A DNA stretch of 64,000 nucleotides from Halomonas sp. 'Soap Lake #6' (GTDB taxonomy: Bacteria > Pseudomonadota > Gammaproteobacteria > Pseudomonadales > Halomonadaceae), in NCBI RefSeq assembly GCF_003031405.1, contig NZ_CP020469.1, forward strand, positions 186,001-250,000. Direction: 5' to 3'. Numbering within the stretch: position 1 is the stretch's first letter; each line of letters opens with the position of its first letter. Of this stretch, positions 1-8,795 are shown one piece after another. A program made the position numbers and the translations under genes. Below the pieces are notes generated by a model. The model did no database searches. It had not been told where the DNA came from and worked only from the letters and a program-made list of their open reading frames with translations.

Positions 1-687
1 GACCACGGCCGCCTGGTAAGTCAAGCAGGGTTGTTTACCTTTGCACCTGAAGACTCAACGATAGAAAACAAATTAGCGGAAGTGTTGTGGGGTGACGATT
101 TCCCTATCGATGCATTGAAAAACGCGTCAAGCAGTGAAGAGCCAGGGATATTGGCACGCTACATTTGCAAAATTTACATTAAGAATGAAATGCAGCAGGA
201 GTGTTTACGTCATCTGCGGCGTATGAACGTACATCATGCCAGCTTATTCCCTGATTTGATTGGTGCCGCAGACTATTGCAACGCATTCATGACTGATGCT
301 GAAAAAAATCGAGCAGCCCAAGCTAGTAAGAAAGCTCTGAAAAAGGCGGCAAAAGATGATGAGACGCCTACAGCTCCTGTAATATCTCCGCCTGAACCCT
401 ATGTAGGAGAGTTCCAGTCCGTCACGGATCTGCTCTGCCAGCCGAAAGAGGCCGAGGGGTTTGATCATAGCTCTCTAACTGCTCTGTCGAAAGAACTGTC
501 AAAACTGCTCGCAGCTCGGAAGCTGGTAGACTGGCAAGACAGAGAATCAATTCAAGCTGAGATAAAGGTCAAAGCCCGCGCCTTGCTTCGCAAACATAAA
601 TATCCTCAGAACGCTCAAGAATTGGTGATTTCAAACATACTCGATATATCAACAGCCCAAAATGAAAGCGAGAAAGCAAACGCTTAG
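1..687 (+). CDS. FRG domain-containing protein, C-terminal part (5' truncated by window edge)
   Basis: The frame is open from base 1, so the start lies outside the window; the TTG at 31 is internal. The visible segment VSQAGLFTFAP resembles the end of an FRG domain, a family often found inside type I restriction loci. A Lys/Ala-rich linker (about residues 100-120 from base 31) follows. The last ~40 residues contain LVDWQDRESI and RKHKYPQNAQELVISNIL, which closely match the C-terminus of the HsdR encoded 5 kb downstream. That suggests a shared docking module on the restriction complex. The FRG assignment rests on a short stretch and is moderately sure; the match to HsdR is read directly from both translations. 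hsdM and hsdS would be expected upstream, outside the window. Confidence 0.6.
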   Translation, partial: DHGRLVSQAGLFTFAPEDSTIENKLAEVLWGDDFPIDALKNASSSEEPGILARYICKIYIKNEMQQECLRHLRRMNVHHASLFPDLIGAADYCNAFMTDAEKNRAAQASKKALKKAAKDDETPTAPVISPPEPYVGEFQSVTDLLCQPKEAEGFDHSSLTALSKELSKLLAARKLVDWQDRESIQAEIKVKARALLRKHKYPQNAQELVISNILDISTAQNESEKANA

Positions 688-825
688 ATTCTTAGATTGG
701 GATGTGTCCGCAAGGCTGATTTAATAAAGGGTAGCGGAGTAAGAGGCATTCTCATTGCGGGCAACTGATTTTGGCATTGGTGGGTTAGAAAATCGCCGGT
801 TTTTACTCAACGACAAGGAGCGGTC

Positions 826-996
826 ATGGCTGAACAACAAGTACGCATTTTTACCTTAATTGATGGCCACGCGCAGTTGGATAAGGTACCTGAAGGGATT
901 GGTGGAACCAGGGGCACCGCCGCAGCTGTTAGAAGAAAGTCCCCAGCCGAACAATTTACAAGGCGGCTTGCCGCATTCCATCAAATAACAACTTGA
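826..996 (+). pseudogene. RhuM-family N-terminal remnant
   Basis: A good ribosome binding site (AAGGAG, 815-820) precedes ATG 826. The first ~19 codons (MAEQQVRIFTLIDGHAQLD) match the start of the intact RhuM-family gene at 24061 (MNEQQIQIFTSEDGQAHLE). After that the similarity is lost and the frame ends after 56 codons. I see this as the stump of a deleted RhuM gene left in the restriction locus. The rest of the 344-base gap between the FRG and AlbA_2 genes shows no other gene. Confidence 0.55.
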
Positions 997-1031
997 TGTT
1001 CTAGAAAGGGCGCTGAGGATCATGCTCCGTT

Positions 1032-2918
1032 ATGATTGAGATCTATTCAGTAGAGGACATAGCCGCACTGAAAGAAAGCGTCGATGTCGAATGCAAATTG
1101 GCCGCCGGCCAAGACGGTAAGGGCAAGCTCCCAAAGGATTTCTGGGAAACCTATAGCGCCTTCGCTAATACTTATGGCGGCGATGTGTTTCTGGGTATCA
1201 GGGAGCAATCAGCCGGGCAATTCGAGCTATCCGGCATTGTAAACCCGAGCAAGGTGATCGACGAGTTGTGGACAGGGCTAAATAATCCACAAAAGGTCAG
1301 TTCCTGCGTTCTGCGCGACCGGTGGGTCAAGGTTGTCGACATTGATGGCCACTCAGTTATCCATGTGCATGTGCCTCAGGCTACCCGTAAACAGCGACCG
1401 GTATACATCAAGGGCAACCCTCTGCTCGGCACCTACAAACGTTTTAACAGTACCGATCAACTGCAGAGTGAGGAATCCGTCCGCAGAATGTTAGCTGAGC
1501 AAGTGGAAGACACCCGCGACGGTGAGACATTGCAAGGCTATGGGCTGGATGACCTGGACATAGACAGCTTTAACCAATATCGCCAGATGTACATCAACCG
1601 ACAGCCCGACCATCCCTGGAACCAGCTGGATGCGCAAGAGTTTTTGTATCGCATTGGCGGTTGGCGTAGGGATCGCGAAACCGGGCGCTCTGGGCTGACA
1701 CGGGCTGGCCTGCTGATGTTTGGCCACCTGACCGCAATCAAGGAAGCCTTCCCCAACTACATGCTGGATTACCAGGAACGGCCGGAGCCAAAGGCGGAAC
1801 TTCGCTGGGTTGATCGATTAACACTGGACGGATCGTGGTCGGGCAATGTTTTCGATTTTTATAGGCGAGTGATACGTAAGCTGACGACAGACCTGAAAAT
1901 CCCATTCCTGCTCGAGGGTGATCAACGACAAGACGACACCTCTGTGCACAAAGCGCTGCGTGAAGCGCTGGTTAATACGCTGGTTCACGCGGACTTCTCT
2001 GGCCGTGCCTCTGTATTGGTCGTAAAAAGACCCGACATGTTTGGCTTTCGAAACCCCGGACTTATGCGAGTTCCAAGAGATATTGCACGGGTCGGTGGCA
2101 ACAGCGACTGTCGGAATCGTCTGCTCCAAGATATGTTCCGCTTTATTGGTCTCGGTGAGAATGCTGGATCAGGTCTTCCAAAGATTTTCCAGGGGTGGGT
2201 TAGTCAGCACTGGCGTGAGCCGGTTCTTCGGGAGGCAGATAGTCCCAGTGATCAGACCCTGCTTGAGCTCCACATGTTGAGCTTGGTGCCAGAAGAGGTC
2301 CTGGAGAAGCTTCAACAGGTTCTTGGAGAAGAGACTTTCTCACAACTGACGGACCGTGAGAGGCTAGTGCTTATCACAGCCAAGATTGAAACAACCGTGG
2401 ATCATGGACGGATGATGTCGATCCTCGATATACATCCTCGGGATCTGACAACACTTTTGTCGGGATTAGTGGAGAAAGGGTTGATTGAGCGAGAGGGCGC
2501 GGGACGTGGGTCTGTCTACTTCCTTCCGGACGCACGGTTTAATGACCTGCTGCGTGAGAATGGTGCTGATGAGACGTTAAGTTCCAAAGGTCCGGAGCTT
2601 GGGTCCGGACCTTTGAATAATAGGTCCGGACCTTTGGAGAGCAGCTCTGGACCTTTGGCAGAACTACAGGATCTTGCTCGGCCAATTGCGGAAAGAAAAA
2701 AAGCACCAAGATCTGACGTTGAGGCCGTAATATTGGCCCTGTGCGAACGCCAACCGCTTCGTCCTGAGGAGCTGGAACAGTTGCTCAATCGTTCGGCGGA
2801 GTCTCTGCGAAAGCGATACCTGCAACCCATGGTTAAATCAAGAAAGTTACGGTTGAAGTACCCAACCAAGCCCAATCATCCGCAGCAGGCCTACATGCTA
2901 GGAGACGACACGCAGTGA
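1032..2918 (+). CDS. AlbA_2 (Schlafen-type) putative DNA-binding protein with ATPase domain
   Basis: A 628-residue protein. The N-terminus (ESVDVECKLAAG, then FANTYGGDVFLGI) is the AlbA_2/Schlafen core found in RecG-like transcriptional regulators. Around residues 300-390 a HATPase_c_4-type module is visible (HKALREALVNTLVHADF, then GLGENAGSGLPKI). The C-terminus carries winged-helix-like segments and a Ser-Gly-Pro-Leu heptad repeat (about residues 524-544). Its stop overlaps the GTG start of hsdR (GTGA, 2915-2918), so the two are probably translationally coupled. AlbA_2 ATPases are frequent passengers in type I restriction operons; a role in controlling or supplementing the restriction system is inferred, not shown. 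Start ATG 1032 has only a weak ribosome binding site. Confidence 0.8.
   Translation: MIEIYSVEDIAALKESVDVECKLAAGQDGKGKLPKDFWETYSAFANTYGGDVFLGIREQSAGQFELSGIVNPSKVIDELWTGLNNPQKVSSCVLRDRWVKVVDIDGHSVIHVHVPQATRKQRPVYIKGNPLLGTYKRFNSTDQLQSEESVRRMLAEQVEDTRDGETLQGYGLDDLDIDSFNQYRQMYINRQPDHPWNQLDAQEFLYRIGGWRRDRETGRSGLTRAGLLMFGHLTAIKEAFPNYMLDYQERPEPKAELRWVDRLTLDGSWSGNVFDFYRRVIRKLTTDLKIPFLLEGDQRQDDTSVHKALREALVNTLVHADFSGRASVLVVKRPDMFGFRNPGLMRVPRDIARVGGNSDCRNRLLQDMFRFIGLGENAGSGLPKIFQGWVSQHWREPVLREADSPSDQTLLELHMLSLVPEEVLEKLQQVLGEETFSQLTDRERLVLITAKIETTVDHGRMMSILDIHPRDLTTLLSGLVEKGLIEREGAGRGSVYFLPDARFNDLLRENGADETLSSKGPELGSGPLNNRSGPLESSSGPLAELQDLARPIAERKKAPRSDVEAVILALCERQPLRPEELEQLLNRSAESLRKRYLQPMVKSRKLRLKYPTKPNHPQQAYMLGDDTQ
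2602..2664 (+). repeat. 21-bp tandem repeat inside the AlbA_2 gene
   Basis: Three units with 21-base period begin at 2602, 2623 and 2644. Each carries a GGTCCGGACCTTTG-like core (the third diverged to GCTCTGGACC...), encoding SGPL every seven residues. The core GGTCCGGACC is itself palindromic, and an inverted copy lies just upstream at 2584-2596. Linker repeats are common in this protein family, but the near-perfect DNA identity points to recent slippage. Confidence 0.7.
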
Positions 2919-5900
2919 TCACTGAAGATGCCCTAGAGCAACACTGTTTGGAATGGTTCGCTGAAGGCGGCTGGGAAATCGCCCATGGGCCGGATCTTGC
3001 CCCAGAGGGTGACGCTCCAGAGCGGGCGGATTACCGGCAGGTGTTGCTACTGGCGGATCTCGAAGCGGCCATTGTCCGCATCAACCCGCACGTGCCCCAG
3101 AGTGCCATTGAGCAAGCGGTGGCCGTGGTTCGCAAACCCGAAAGCCTGGATATGGTCGTCAACAATCGGGCCTTCCATCGCCTGCTGCTGGACGGCGTGC
3201 CGGTAGAGTATAAGCGCGACGATAAAGTGGTTCATGATCAGGTCTTTTTAGTGGATTTTAGCGAACTGTCTGCTAACCGCTTCAGGGCCATCAATCAGTT
3301 CACCATCGGGGGAGTTAAGCAGCTGCGCCGTCCGGATGTAATCTGTTTTATCAATGGCCTGCCGTTGGCGGTGTTAGAGCTGAAAAGCCCTAGCGCCGAA
3401 AATGTGGATATCTGGGATGCCTACAACCAGATTCAGACCTACAAGGAGGAAGTCTCGGATCTGTTCGTTTACAACCAAGCGGTGGTGATTAGTGACGGCT
3501 ACCTGGCCCGGGTAGGCTCCCTCACTGCTAGCCAAGAGCGCTATATGCCCTGGCGTACCCTCAAGCACGAGGACGACAAGCCTCTGCTGGAGTGGCAACT
3601 GGAAACCATGGTGCGGGGGTTCTTTGATCGAGAACTGCTGCTGGATTACATCCGCTACTTTGTGATTTTCGAGACGGACGCAGACAAGCTGATCAAGAAG
3701 ATTGCAGGTTATCATCAATTTCATGCGGTGCGTGAAGCGGTGCGGGCCACCGTCATTGCCGCCCAGGCGCCGGAACAAGGCTTCCATGCCAGAGAGAGGC
3801 GTGCGGTCTATGGCGATGAGGTTCATCCCGGCAGCAAGAAAGCTGGGGTGGTGTGGCATACCCAGGGCTCGGGCAAGAGCATTTCGATGGCCTGCTATGC
3901 AGGCAAGCTGCTGCAGCAACCGGCGATGCACAACCCAACGCTGATCGTCGTGACCGACCGCAACGATCTTGATGGCCAGCTGTTCGCCACCTTCAGCGCC
4001 GCCCGAGAACTGCTCAGGCAGGAGCCGGTACAGGCGGATGACCGAGATACCCTGCGTCAGCTGCTCTCGGAGCGGGAGTCGGGCGGTATTATCTTCACCA
4101 CAGTGCAGAAGTTTGTCCTGCTGAACGATGAGTCTGGCCACCCGATTCTCAACGACCGTCACAACATTGTGGTGATCTCTGATGAAGCCCACCGTAGCCA
4201 GTACGGTCTGAAAGCAACCCTTAAAAAAGACGGAACCTACAAGTACGGTTACGCCCGTCATATGCGGGATGCCCTGCCTAACGCCTCGTTTATAGGTTTC
4301 ACCGGCACCCCCATTGAGAGCGAAGACAAAGACACCCGCGCCGTATTTGGCGATTACGTTTCCATCTACGACATTCAGGATGCCGTCGACGATGGGGCGA
4401 CGGTGCCCATCTTCTATGAGTCACGTCTGGCCAAGCTGGACATCAACCGTGATCAGATTGAAGAACTTTCGGCCCAGGTTGATGAAGTAGTGGAAGACGA
4501 AGAGGACGTTGGCAACCGTGAAAAAACCAAGGGTGAGTGGAGCCGCTTGGAAAAGCTGGTGGGTTCCGGCCCGCGCTTACAACAGGTCGCAGAAGACCTG
4601 GTAAACCACTTTGAAACCCGTTCCAGTACCATTGCTGGCAAAGCCATGATCGTGGCAATGAGCCGGGAGATTGCAGTGCATCTCTATAACGCGCTGGTGA
4701 CACTTCGACCGGAGTGGCACGACGATGATCCAGAGAAAGGTGCGATCAAGATTGTCATGACTGGCTCTGCCTCTGACCGGGCGTTGCTACAGCCGCACAT
4801 TTACAATAAGAAAACCAAAAAGCGCTTTGAAAAACGCTTTAAAGACGTCAACGACCCGCTCAAGTTGGTGATCGTGCGGGATATGTGGCTCACCGGCTTC
4901 GATGCTCCTTGTTGTCACACGATGTATGTCGACAAGCCCATGAAGGGCCACAACCTTATGCAGGCCATTGCCCGGGTCAACCGCGTGTTCAAAGATAAGC
5001 CCGGCGGCCTGGTGGTGGACTACATCGGTATTGCCAATGAGCTAAAACAGGCTCTGAAAACCTACACCGACGCCAAGGGTAAGGGAACGCCTACCCATAG
5101 CGCCGAAGAGGCTTACGCCATCCTGGTAGAGAAGCTGGATATCATCCACGGCATGCTCGCCCCCAGCCCAAAAAGCAACGGCTTTGACTACCGAGGGTTC
5201 GATGTTGAACCACACAAATGGCTGATACCCACTGCCAACTACGTGCTTAGCCTTGAAGATGGCAAGAAACGCTTCCTGGATACTGTCCTGGCCATGAATA
5301 AAGCGTTTTCCCTGTGTGCGACTCTCGATGCAGCACAAGACCTGCAGAAAGAAGTGGCGTTCCTATCCCAGGTGAAGACCGCAATCACCAAGTTCACCAG
5401 CGTTGACAAGAAGCTCACCGAGGAAGAGAAGAATACCGCTCTCAAGCAGATTTTGGACAATGCGCTGGTCTCCGAAGGCGTTACCGATGTCTTCGCCTTA
5501 TGCGGCTTGGACAAACCCAATATCGGCCTGCTCTCTGACGAGTTTCTGGAAGACGTTCGTCAGATGCCCTATAAGAACTTCGCCGTGGAGCTCTTAGAAA
5601 AGCTGCTCAAAGATGACATCAAAGCCAAGACCCGCAACAACGTTGTTCAAGAGAAGAAGTATGCGGACCGTTTGCAGGAAACCCTGCGTCGGTACAACAA
5701 CCGGGGCATTGAGACGGCGCAGGTCATTGAAGAGCTGATCGCGATGGCCAAGCAGTTTCAGGCGGAGTTGGAGCGGGATGCTGCTCTTGGCCTGAACTCG
5801 GACGAGGTCGCCTTTTACGACGCCCTGGCCAGCAACGAAAGTGCGGTGCGTGAACTGGGCGACAAAATCCTGAAAGCCATCGCCGTCGAGATCACAGAAA

Positions 5901-6079
5901 AGCTACGCAAATCTACCACCGTCGATTGGCAGGTGCGGGAAAGTGTAAGGGCGAAGCTGAGGATTCTGGTACGCCGCACATTACAACGCTACAAGTATCC
6001 GCCCGATCAGGCTCCAGAAGCTGTGGAGCTAATACTGCAGCAAGCAGAGGTTTTATCGAATCATTGGACCGCTAATTAA
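2915..6079 (+). CDS. hsdR: Type I restriction-modification system endonuclease/translocase subunit R
   Basis: A 1054-residue protein, normal for HsdR. The N-terminal nuclease shows the PD-(D/E)xK-type segment RPDVICFINGLPLAVLELK (about residues 138-156). The SF2 motor follows: Walker A TQGSGKS (~317), DEAH box VVISDEAHRSQYG (~420), FTGTP (~463) and motif VI MQAIARVNRVF (~690). The C-terminus contains VDWQVRESV and RYKYPPDQAPEAVELIL. GTG 2915 is chosen because it overlaps the upstream stop. HsdR translocates and cleaves unmodified DNA with HsdM and HsdS, which are not in the window. The C-terminal block recurs in the FRG protein at 1-687. Confidence 0.95.
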   Translation: MITEDALEQHCLEWFAEGGWEIAHGPDLAPEGDAPERADYRQVLLLADLEAAIVRINPHVPQSAIEQAVAVVRKPESLDMVVNNRAFHRLLLDGVPVEYKRDDKVVHDQVFLVDFSELSANRFRAINQFTIGGVKQLRRPDVICFINGLPLAVLELKSPSAENVDIWDAYNQIQTYKEEVSDLFVYNQAVVISDGYLARVGSLTASQERYMPWRTLKHEDDKPLLEWQLETMVRGFFDRELLLDYIRYFVIFETDADKLIKKIAGYHQFHAVREAVRATVIAAQAPEQGFHARERRAVYGDEVHPGSKKAGVVWHTQGSGKSISMACYAGKLLQQPAMHNPTLIVVTDRNDLDGQLFATFSAARELLRQEPVQADDRDTLRQLLSERESGGIIFTTVQKFVLLNDESGHPILNDRHNIVVISDEAHRSQYGLKATLKKDGTYKYGYARHMRDALPNASFIGFTGTPIESEDKDTRAVFGDYVSIYDIQDAVDDGATVPIFYESRLAKLDINRDQIEELSAQVDEVVEDEEDVGNREKTKGEWSRLEKLVGSGPRLQQVAEDLVNHFETRSSTIAGKAMIVAMSREIAVHLYNALVTLRPEWHDDDPEKGAIKIVMTGSASDRALLQPHIYNKKTKKRFEKRFKDVNDPLKLVIVRDMWLTGFDAPCCHTMYVDKPMKGHNLMQAIARVNRVFKDKPGGLVVDYIGIANELKQALKTYTDAKGKGTPTHSAEEAYAILVEKLDIIHGMLAPSPKSNGFDYRGFDVEPHKWLIPTANYVLSLEDGKKRFLDTVLAMNKAFSLCATLDAAQDLQKEVAFLSQVKTAITKFTSVDKKLTEEEKNTALKQILDNALVSEGVTDVFALCGLDKPNIGLLSDEFLEDVRQMPYKNFAVELLEKLLKDDIKAKTRNNVVQEKKYADRLQETLRRYNNRGIETAQVIEELIAMAKQFQAELERDAALGLNSDEVAFYDALASNESAVRELGDKILKAIAVEITEKLRKSTTVDWQVRESVRAKLRILVRRTLQRYKYPPDQAPEAVELILQQAEVLSNHWTAN

Positions 6080-6103
6080 CCCCTTCCTCAGTATGGAATC
6101 AAC

Positions 6104-6991
6104 ATGACACCTACCCAACCCCGCCCGACCTCCATTCGCATCTTTTTAGCTGATGGCATCCCTGAAGGGTTGCGAGTAGTCGAGAAATCCAGCTGGACGG
6201 GCAGGGCAGTGGTGGCTAATCGCTCACAGCTTGAGCGTGCGCTGGCCCGCAGCGAAATGGCGCAGCCGGGCGTGTATGTGCTCACCGGTCAAACGGAAGA
6301 CGGTGCTTCCAAGCTTTACGTAGGTGAAGCCGATGCACTTGGGGAGCGTATCAAGCAGCATGTATCGGGAAAGGAGTTCTGGACGCGGGTGGTTGCCTTC
6401 ACTAGCACCAATGAAGGCTTAAACAAAGCCAACGTGCGTTATCTAGAAGCAGGTCTATTAGCTCTGGCGAAGACCGCTAACCAGTGGGCGCTAGACAACG
6501 GCATCTTTCCGGCACCGCCCCCGCTTTCTGAAGCCGACCGTGCCGACGCCGAGTGGTTCTTAGCCGAGATGCTGGTGATTTTTCCGCTATTAGGCATTGA
6601 TGCGTTTGAAGCAGCTAGCAGCCAAGCCGCCGCGTCATCTTCAGAGCGAGTCGAGCCGCCGCTGACACTTTATCTCAACGAACGTGGGGCTGAAGGCATG
6701 GGTAGAGAAGTCGCCGATGGCTTTGTGGTACTCAAAGGCTCGTTGGCACGTGCTGAGGAGACTCTTTCCATCCATGACTACATGCGCGAGCAGCGCCAAC
6801 TGCTGCAAGAGCGTGGCGTCCTAGCGCCGCAAAATGGAAGGTTGATATTCACCCAGGATTTTCGGTTTTCTTCTCCTTCTACTGCCGCTGGCGTATTGGT
6901 TGGTGGTGCTTCAAACGGGCGGATTGCCTGGAAAGATGCGAATGGGGAAACATTGAAGGCTCTTCAGGGGACGCTTTTAGCAAGCATTTAA
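6104..6991 (+). CDS. GIY-YIG nuclease family protein with C-terminal DUF4357
   Basis: A 295-residue protein. The GIY-YIG core is visible at about residues 63-85 (GVYVLTG, then KLYVGEAD and LGERIKQH), followed by the expected NxAxxxYLE-like segment (NVRYLEAG). The last ~60 residues (IHDYMREQRQLL through SPSTAAGVLVGGASNGRIAW) match DUF4357, a domain attached to restriction-associated nucleases. It begins 24 bases after hsdR on the same strand and probably belongs to the same locus. Its 3' end overlaps the opposing DMT gene by four bases. Whether it is an active nuclease is not shown; the catalytic Arg and Glu appear present. Confidence 0.8.
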   Translation: MTPTQPRPTSIRIFLADGIPEGLRVVEKSSWTGRAVVANRSQLERALARSEMAQPGVYVLTGQTEDGASKLYVGEADALGERIKQHVSGKEFWTRVVAFTSTNEGLNKANVRYLEAGLLALAKTANQWALDNGIFPAPPPLSEADRADAEWFLAEMLVIFPLLGIDAFEAASSQAAASSSERVEPPLTLYLNERGAEGMGREVADGFVVLKGSLARAEETLSIHDYMREQRQLLQERGVLAPQNGRLIFTQDFRFSSPSTAAGVLVGGASNGRIAWKDANGETLKALQGTLLASI

Positions 6992-7827
6992 TGTGTTCCC
7001 GCCACAATCAGCATCGTCGCTACAATGGATAGCCCTATACCAATTTTACTGGTGTTACTTATAGCTTCCTTGCGCATCATTGAGCCAAAAATCACGGGTA
7101 TCAGAGGATACATCGACACAATCATAATGCTTACAATTGCGAGTTGCCCTTCGCGAGATAATGCATAGAGTGTAAGCCCTAACGCACTGATACCTCCCGC
7201 GGCAGTAGCAAAAAATGCATAGTGCTTACGGTTGGAACTTTTGCGAGAACAAAAGGGGAGGAGGCATATGCCACCGCTTAGCATGCATAATGCAATACCA
7301 TAAAAGGCAGCTTGCTCTGGTATCTGTCCTAGAAAATGCAGCTGTAGTGCAAAACCTATACCCGCTCCTACTCCTAGTATTAAGCCAGCCCCTGCTTTTT
7401 TCTGCCCTAATACATAAGTGAAAGCTTTTCCTCCGGCAGTTAGCCATATCGCTGGCAATGCGATTACCACGCCTGTCCATATCCATATATTGAGCTGCTC
7501 GCCTAGAAAAATAAATGACAGACCGAGTGAAATCATTACCATGGAAACTGCACTTACAGGCACTACAATACCGAATGGGGCTATGGAGAGACCTCGATAT
7601 AAAAGTAACGCTCCGAGAGCCGAGCCTGTCCCAGCTAGCATGCCCCATAGGATTGCTTCTATATGCCAGTCAGAAAGTGCTAATGCGCAGCCAAGACCAA
7701 TTATGCACCCACCGATATGCGTATATAAGGCAATTCGTATGGGAGGATAATGTTCAGACACTAGCCCATTAATAAAATGAGTAAGCCCCAGAAGGCACAT
7801 TGCGATTAAAGAAAATGTTATGCTCAT
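6988..7827 (-). CDS. DMT superfamily (EamA-type) transporter
   Basis: A 279-residue, strongly hydrophobic protein with about ten predicted membrane segments and an internal repeat typical of EamA drug/metabolite transporters (PVSAVSMVMISLGLSFIFLGE; GVVIALPAIWLTAGG). It starts 11 bases after the EctC-like gene and is surely in the same operon. A role in moving the product or precursor of the EctA/EctC-like enzymes is the simplest reading of the context. A decayed second copy of this gene lies at 20015-20405. The A+T content is moderate, closer to the backbone than that of its two operon partners. Confidence 0.82.
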   Translation of the reverse strand: MSITFSLIAMCLLGLTHFINGLVSEHYPPIRIALYTHIGGCIIGLGCALALSDWHIEAILWGMLAGTGSALGALLLYRGLSIAPFGIVVPVSAVSMVMISLGLSFIFLGEQLNIWIWTGVVIALPAIWLTAGGKAFTYVLGQKKAGAGLILGVGAGIGFALQLHFLGQIPEQAAFYGIALCMLSGGICLLPFCSRKSSNRKHYAFFATAAGGISALGLTLYALSREGQLAIVSIMIVSMYPLIPVIFGSMMRKEAISNTSKIGIGLSIVATMLIVAGTH

Positions 7828-7838
7828 GAAAAGCCTGT

Positions 7839-8210
7839 TTAATAAGAACCATATTCGTCATGCTCTATATCTCCCCTGCAAGCGGGAGTAAATATACAAA
7901 TTCCTCTTATGTTTGTTATGGCTTTTAATCTATGCTTATCATTTTTCCTGACATGGTAGATAGTGTTGGGTTCTAGCTTATAATGCTCTTGGGTATTGTA
8001 GTCATATATTTCTCCTTCGCCTTCAATAATATAGACATATTCTTCATTGTTCCTATAACATAGCTCTAAAACTTCATCTTTATGTATGGTTGTGTCATGA
8101 ATGGAGAGTAGGCTGTTATATTCATTTGTAATTATTCGTGTGCTTTTAAATGATTTTGTTTTTAAGACGATGCAGTTGTTTTTTATTTCAGATGGTGTCA
8201 TGACGTTCAT
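7839..8210 (-). CDS. EctC-like L-ectoine synthase homologue (cupin)
   Basis: A 123-residue protein aligning along its length with ectoine synthase: KSTRIITNEYN, YIIEGEGEIYDY, NTIYHVRKNDKHRLKA, CIFTPACRGDIEHDEYG. In Paenibacillus EctC numbering, which needs no gaps here, the iron ligands Glu57, Tyr85 and His93 are all present, as are Arg25, Thr40 and Tyr52. Positions recalled as substrate contacts differ (Trp21 to Phe, Asn38 to His, His55 to Asn). Authentic EctC cyclises N-gamma-acetyl-diaminobutyrate to ectoine; a changed substrate is plausible. Start ATG 8210 overlaps the stop of the EctA-like gene (ATGA). No ectB is nearby. A+T-rich (about 35% G+C in a sampled line), unlike the backbone. 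Confidence 0.8.
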   Translation of the reverse strand: MNVMTPSEIKNNCIVLKTKSFKSTRIITNEYNSLLSIHDTTIHKDEVLELCYRNNEEYVYIIEGEGEIYDYNTQEHYKLEPNTIYHVRKNDKHRLKAITNIRGICIFTPACRGDIEHDEYGSY

Positions 8211-8701
8211 GGCTGATTTTCCTCCATTAGTGGTCCTATTCTAACTAGTACTTCTTTATGATGATTGGTTGAAAATAAATTTTCATCGAAAATATCCTTC
8301 TTTGAAATTTTAGTATTAAATAGTTTAGATATTCCTTTGAGAGTTTTTTCTGCTCCCTTGTTACTTGGGTCAATCGTAGCTTCTATAAACCGAGTGCCTT
8401 TTAAGCTGCACTGCTTGGTCAAGTTATATAGGAGCTTGATGCCTATGCCCTTATTGATTGTTTCTTTACTCATGGCCTGTTGCCAGAGAAGAAGAGTCTG
8501 CGGATCATCTGGACGCAAGTACCCTATGATGAAGCCAGCAATATTTTCTCTTTTCTTAGCTACAAGGGAAGTGTTTTTAAAATCTCGACACCATAGTAAG
8601 TAAAAGTACTCTGGATAGCTGTCTAGCTGTGGGGTTTTTTGGGCGATATGATATATGCTTGTAGCATCGCTGATAGAAGGGTGCATGTAGATATAACTCA
8701 T
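8207..8701 (-). CDS. EctA-like GNAT acetyltransferase
   Basis: A 164-residue GNAT. The pattern resembles diaminobutyrate acetyltransferase EctA: AQKTPQLDSYPEYFYLLWC, SLVAKKRENIAGFIIGYL, PQTLLLWQQAMSKETINKG, GTRFIEATIDPSNKGAE. EctA acetylates L-2,4-diaminobutyrate at the gamma amino group. It is the first gene of a three-gene operon with the EctC-like cupin and the DMT transporter; the stop overlaps the next start by four bases. The aminotransferase EctB is missing, so the substrate must come from another locus or be a different diamine. A+T-rich, suggesting acquisition from another lineage. The family call is good; the exact substrate is unknown. Confidence 0.75.
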   Translation of the reverse strand: MSYIYMHPSISDATSIYHIAQKTPQLDSYPEYFYLLWCRDFKNTSLVAKKRENIAGFIIGYLRPDDPQTLLLWQQAMSKETINKGIGIKLLYNLTKQCSLKGTRFIEATIDPSNKGAEKTLKGISKLFNTKISKKDIFDENLFSTNHHKEVLVRIGPLMEENQP

Positions 8702-8795
8702 TTCTCATCTCCAAGGGTTTACTTTTTATTAGACTATTTTTTTAGCCAGTGGCATGTAAAATTAATCCAACTCATATAGAGCATGAGGTTGAAGA

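Noticed and set aside
3374..4261. 295-codon open frame on the minus strand
   Set aside because: Lies wholly inside hsdR, antisense to its nuclease and Walker A region; no family features. A shadow frame.
6988..8701. Complete ectoine operon
   Set aside because: EctB is missing and the EctC-like protein has changed contacts, so the operon is not called ectABC.
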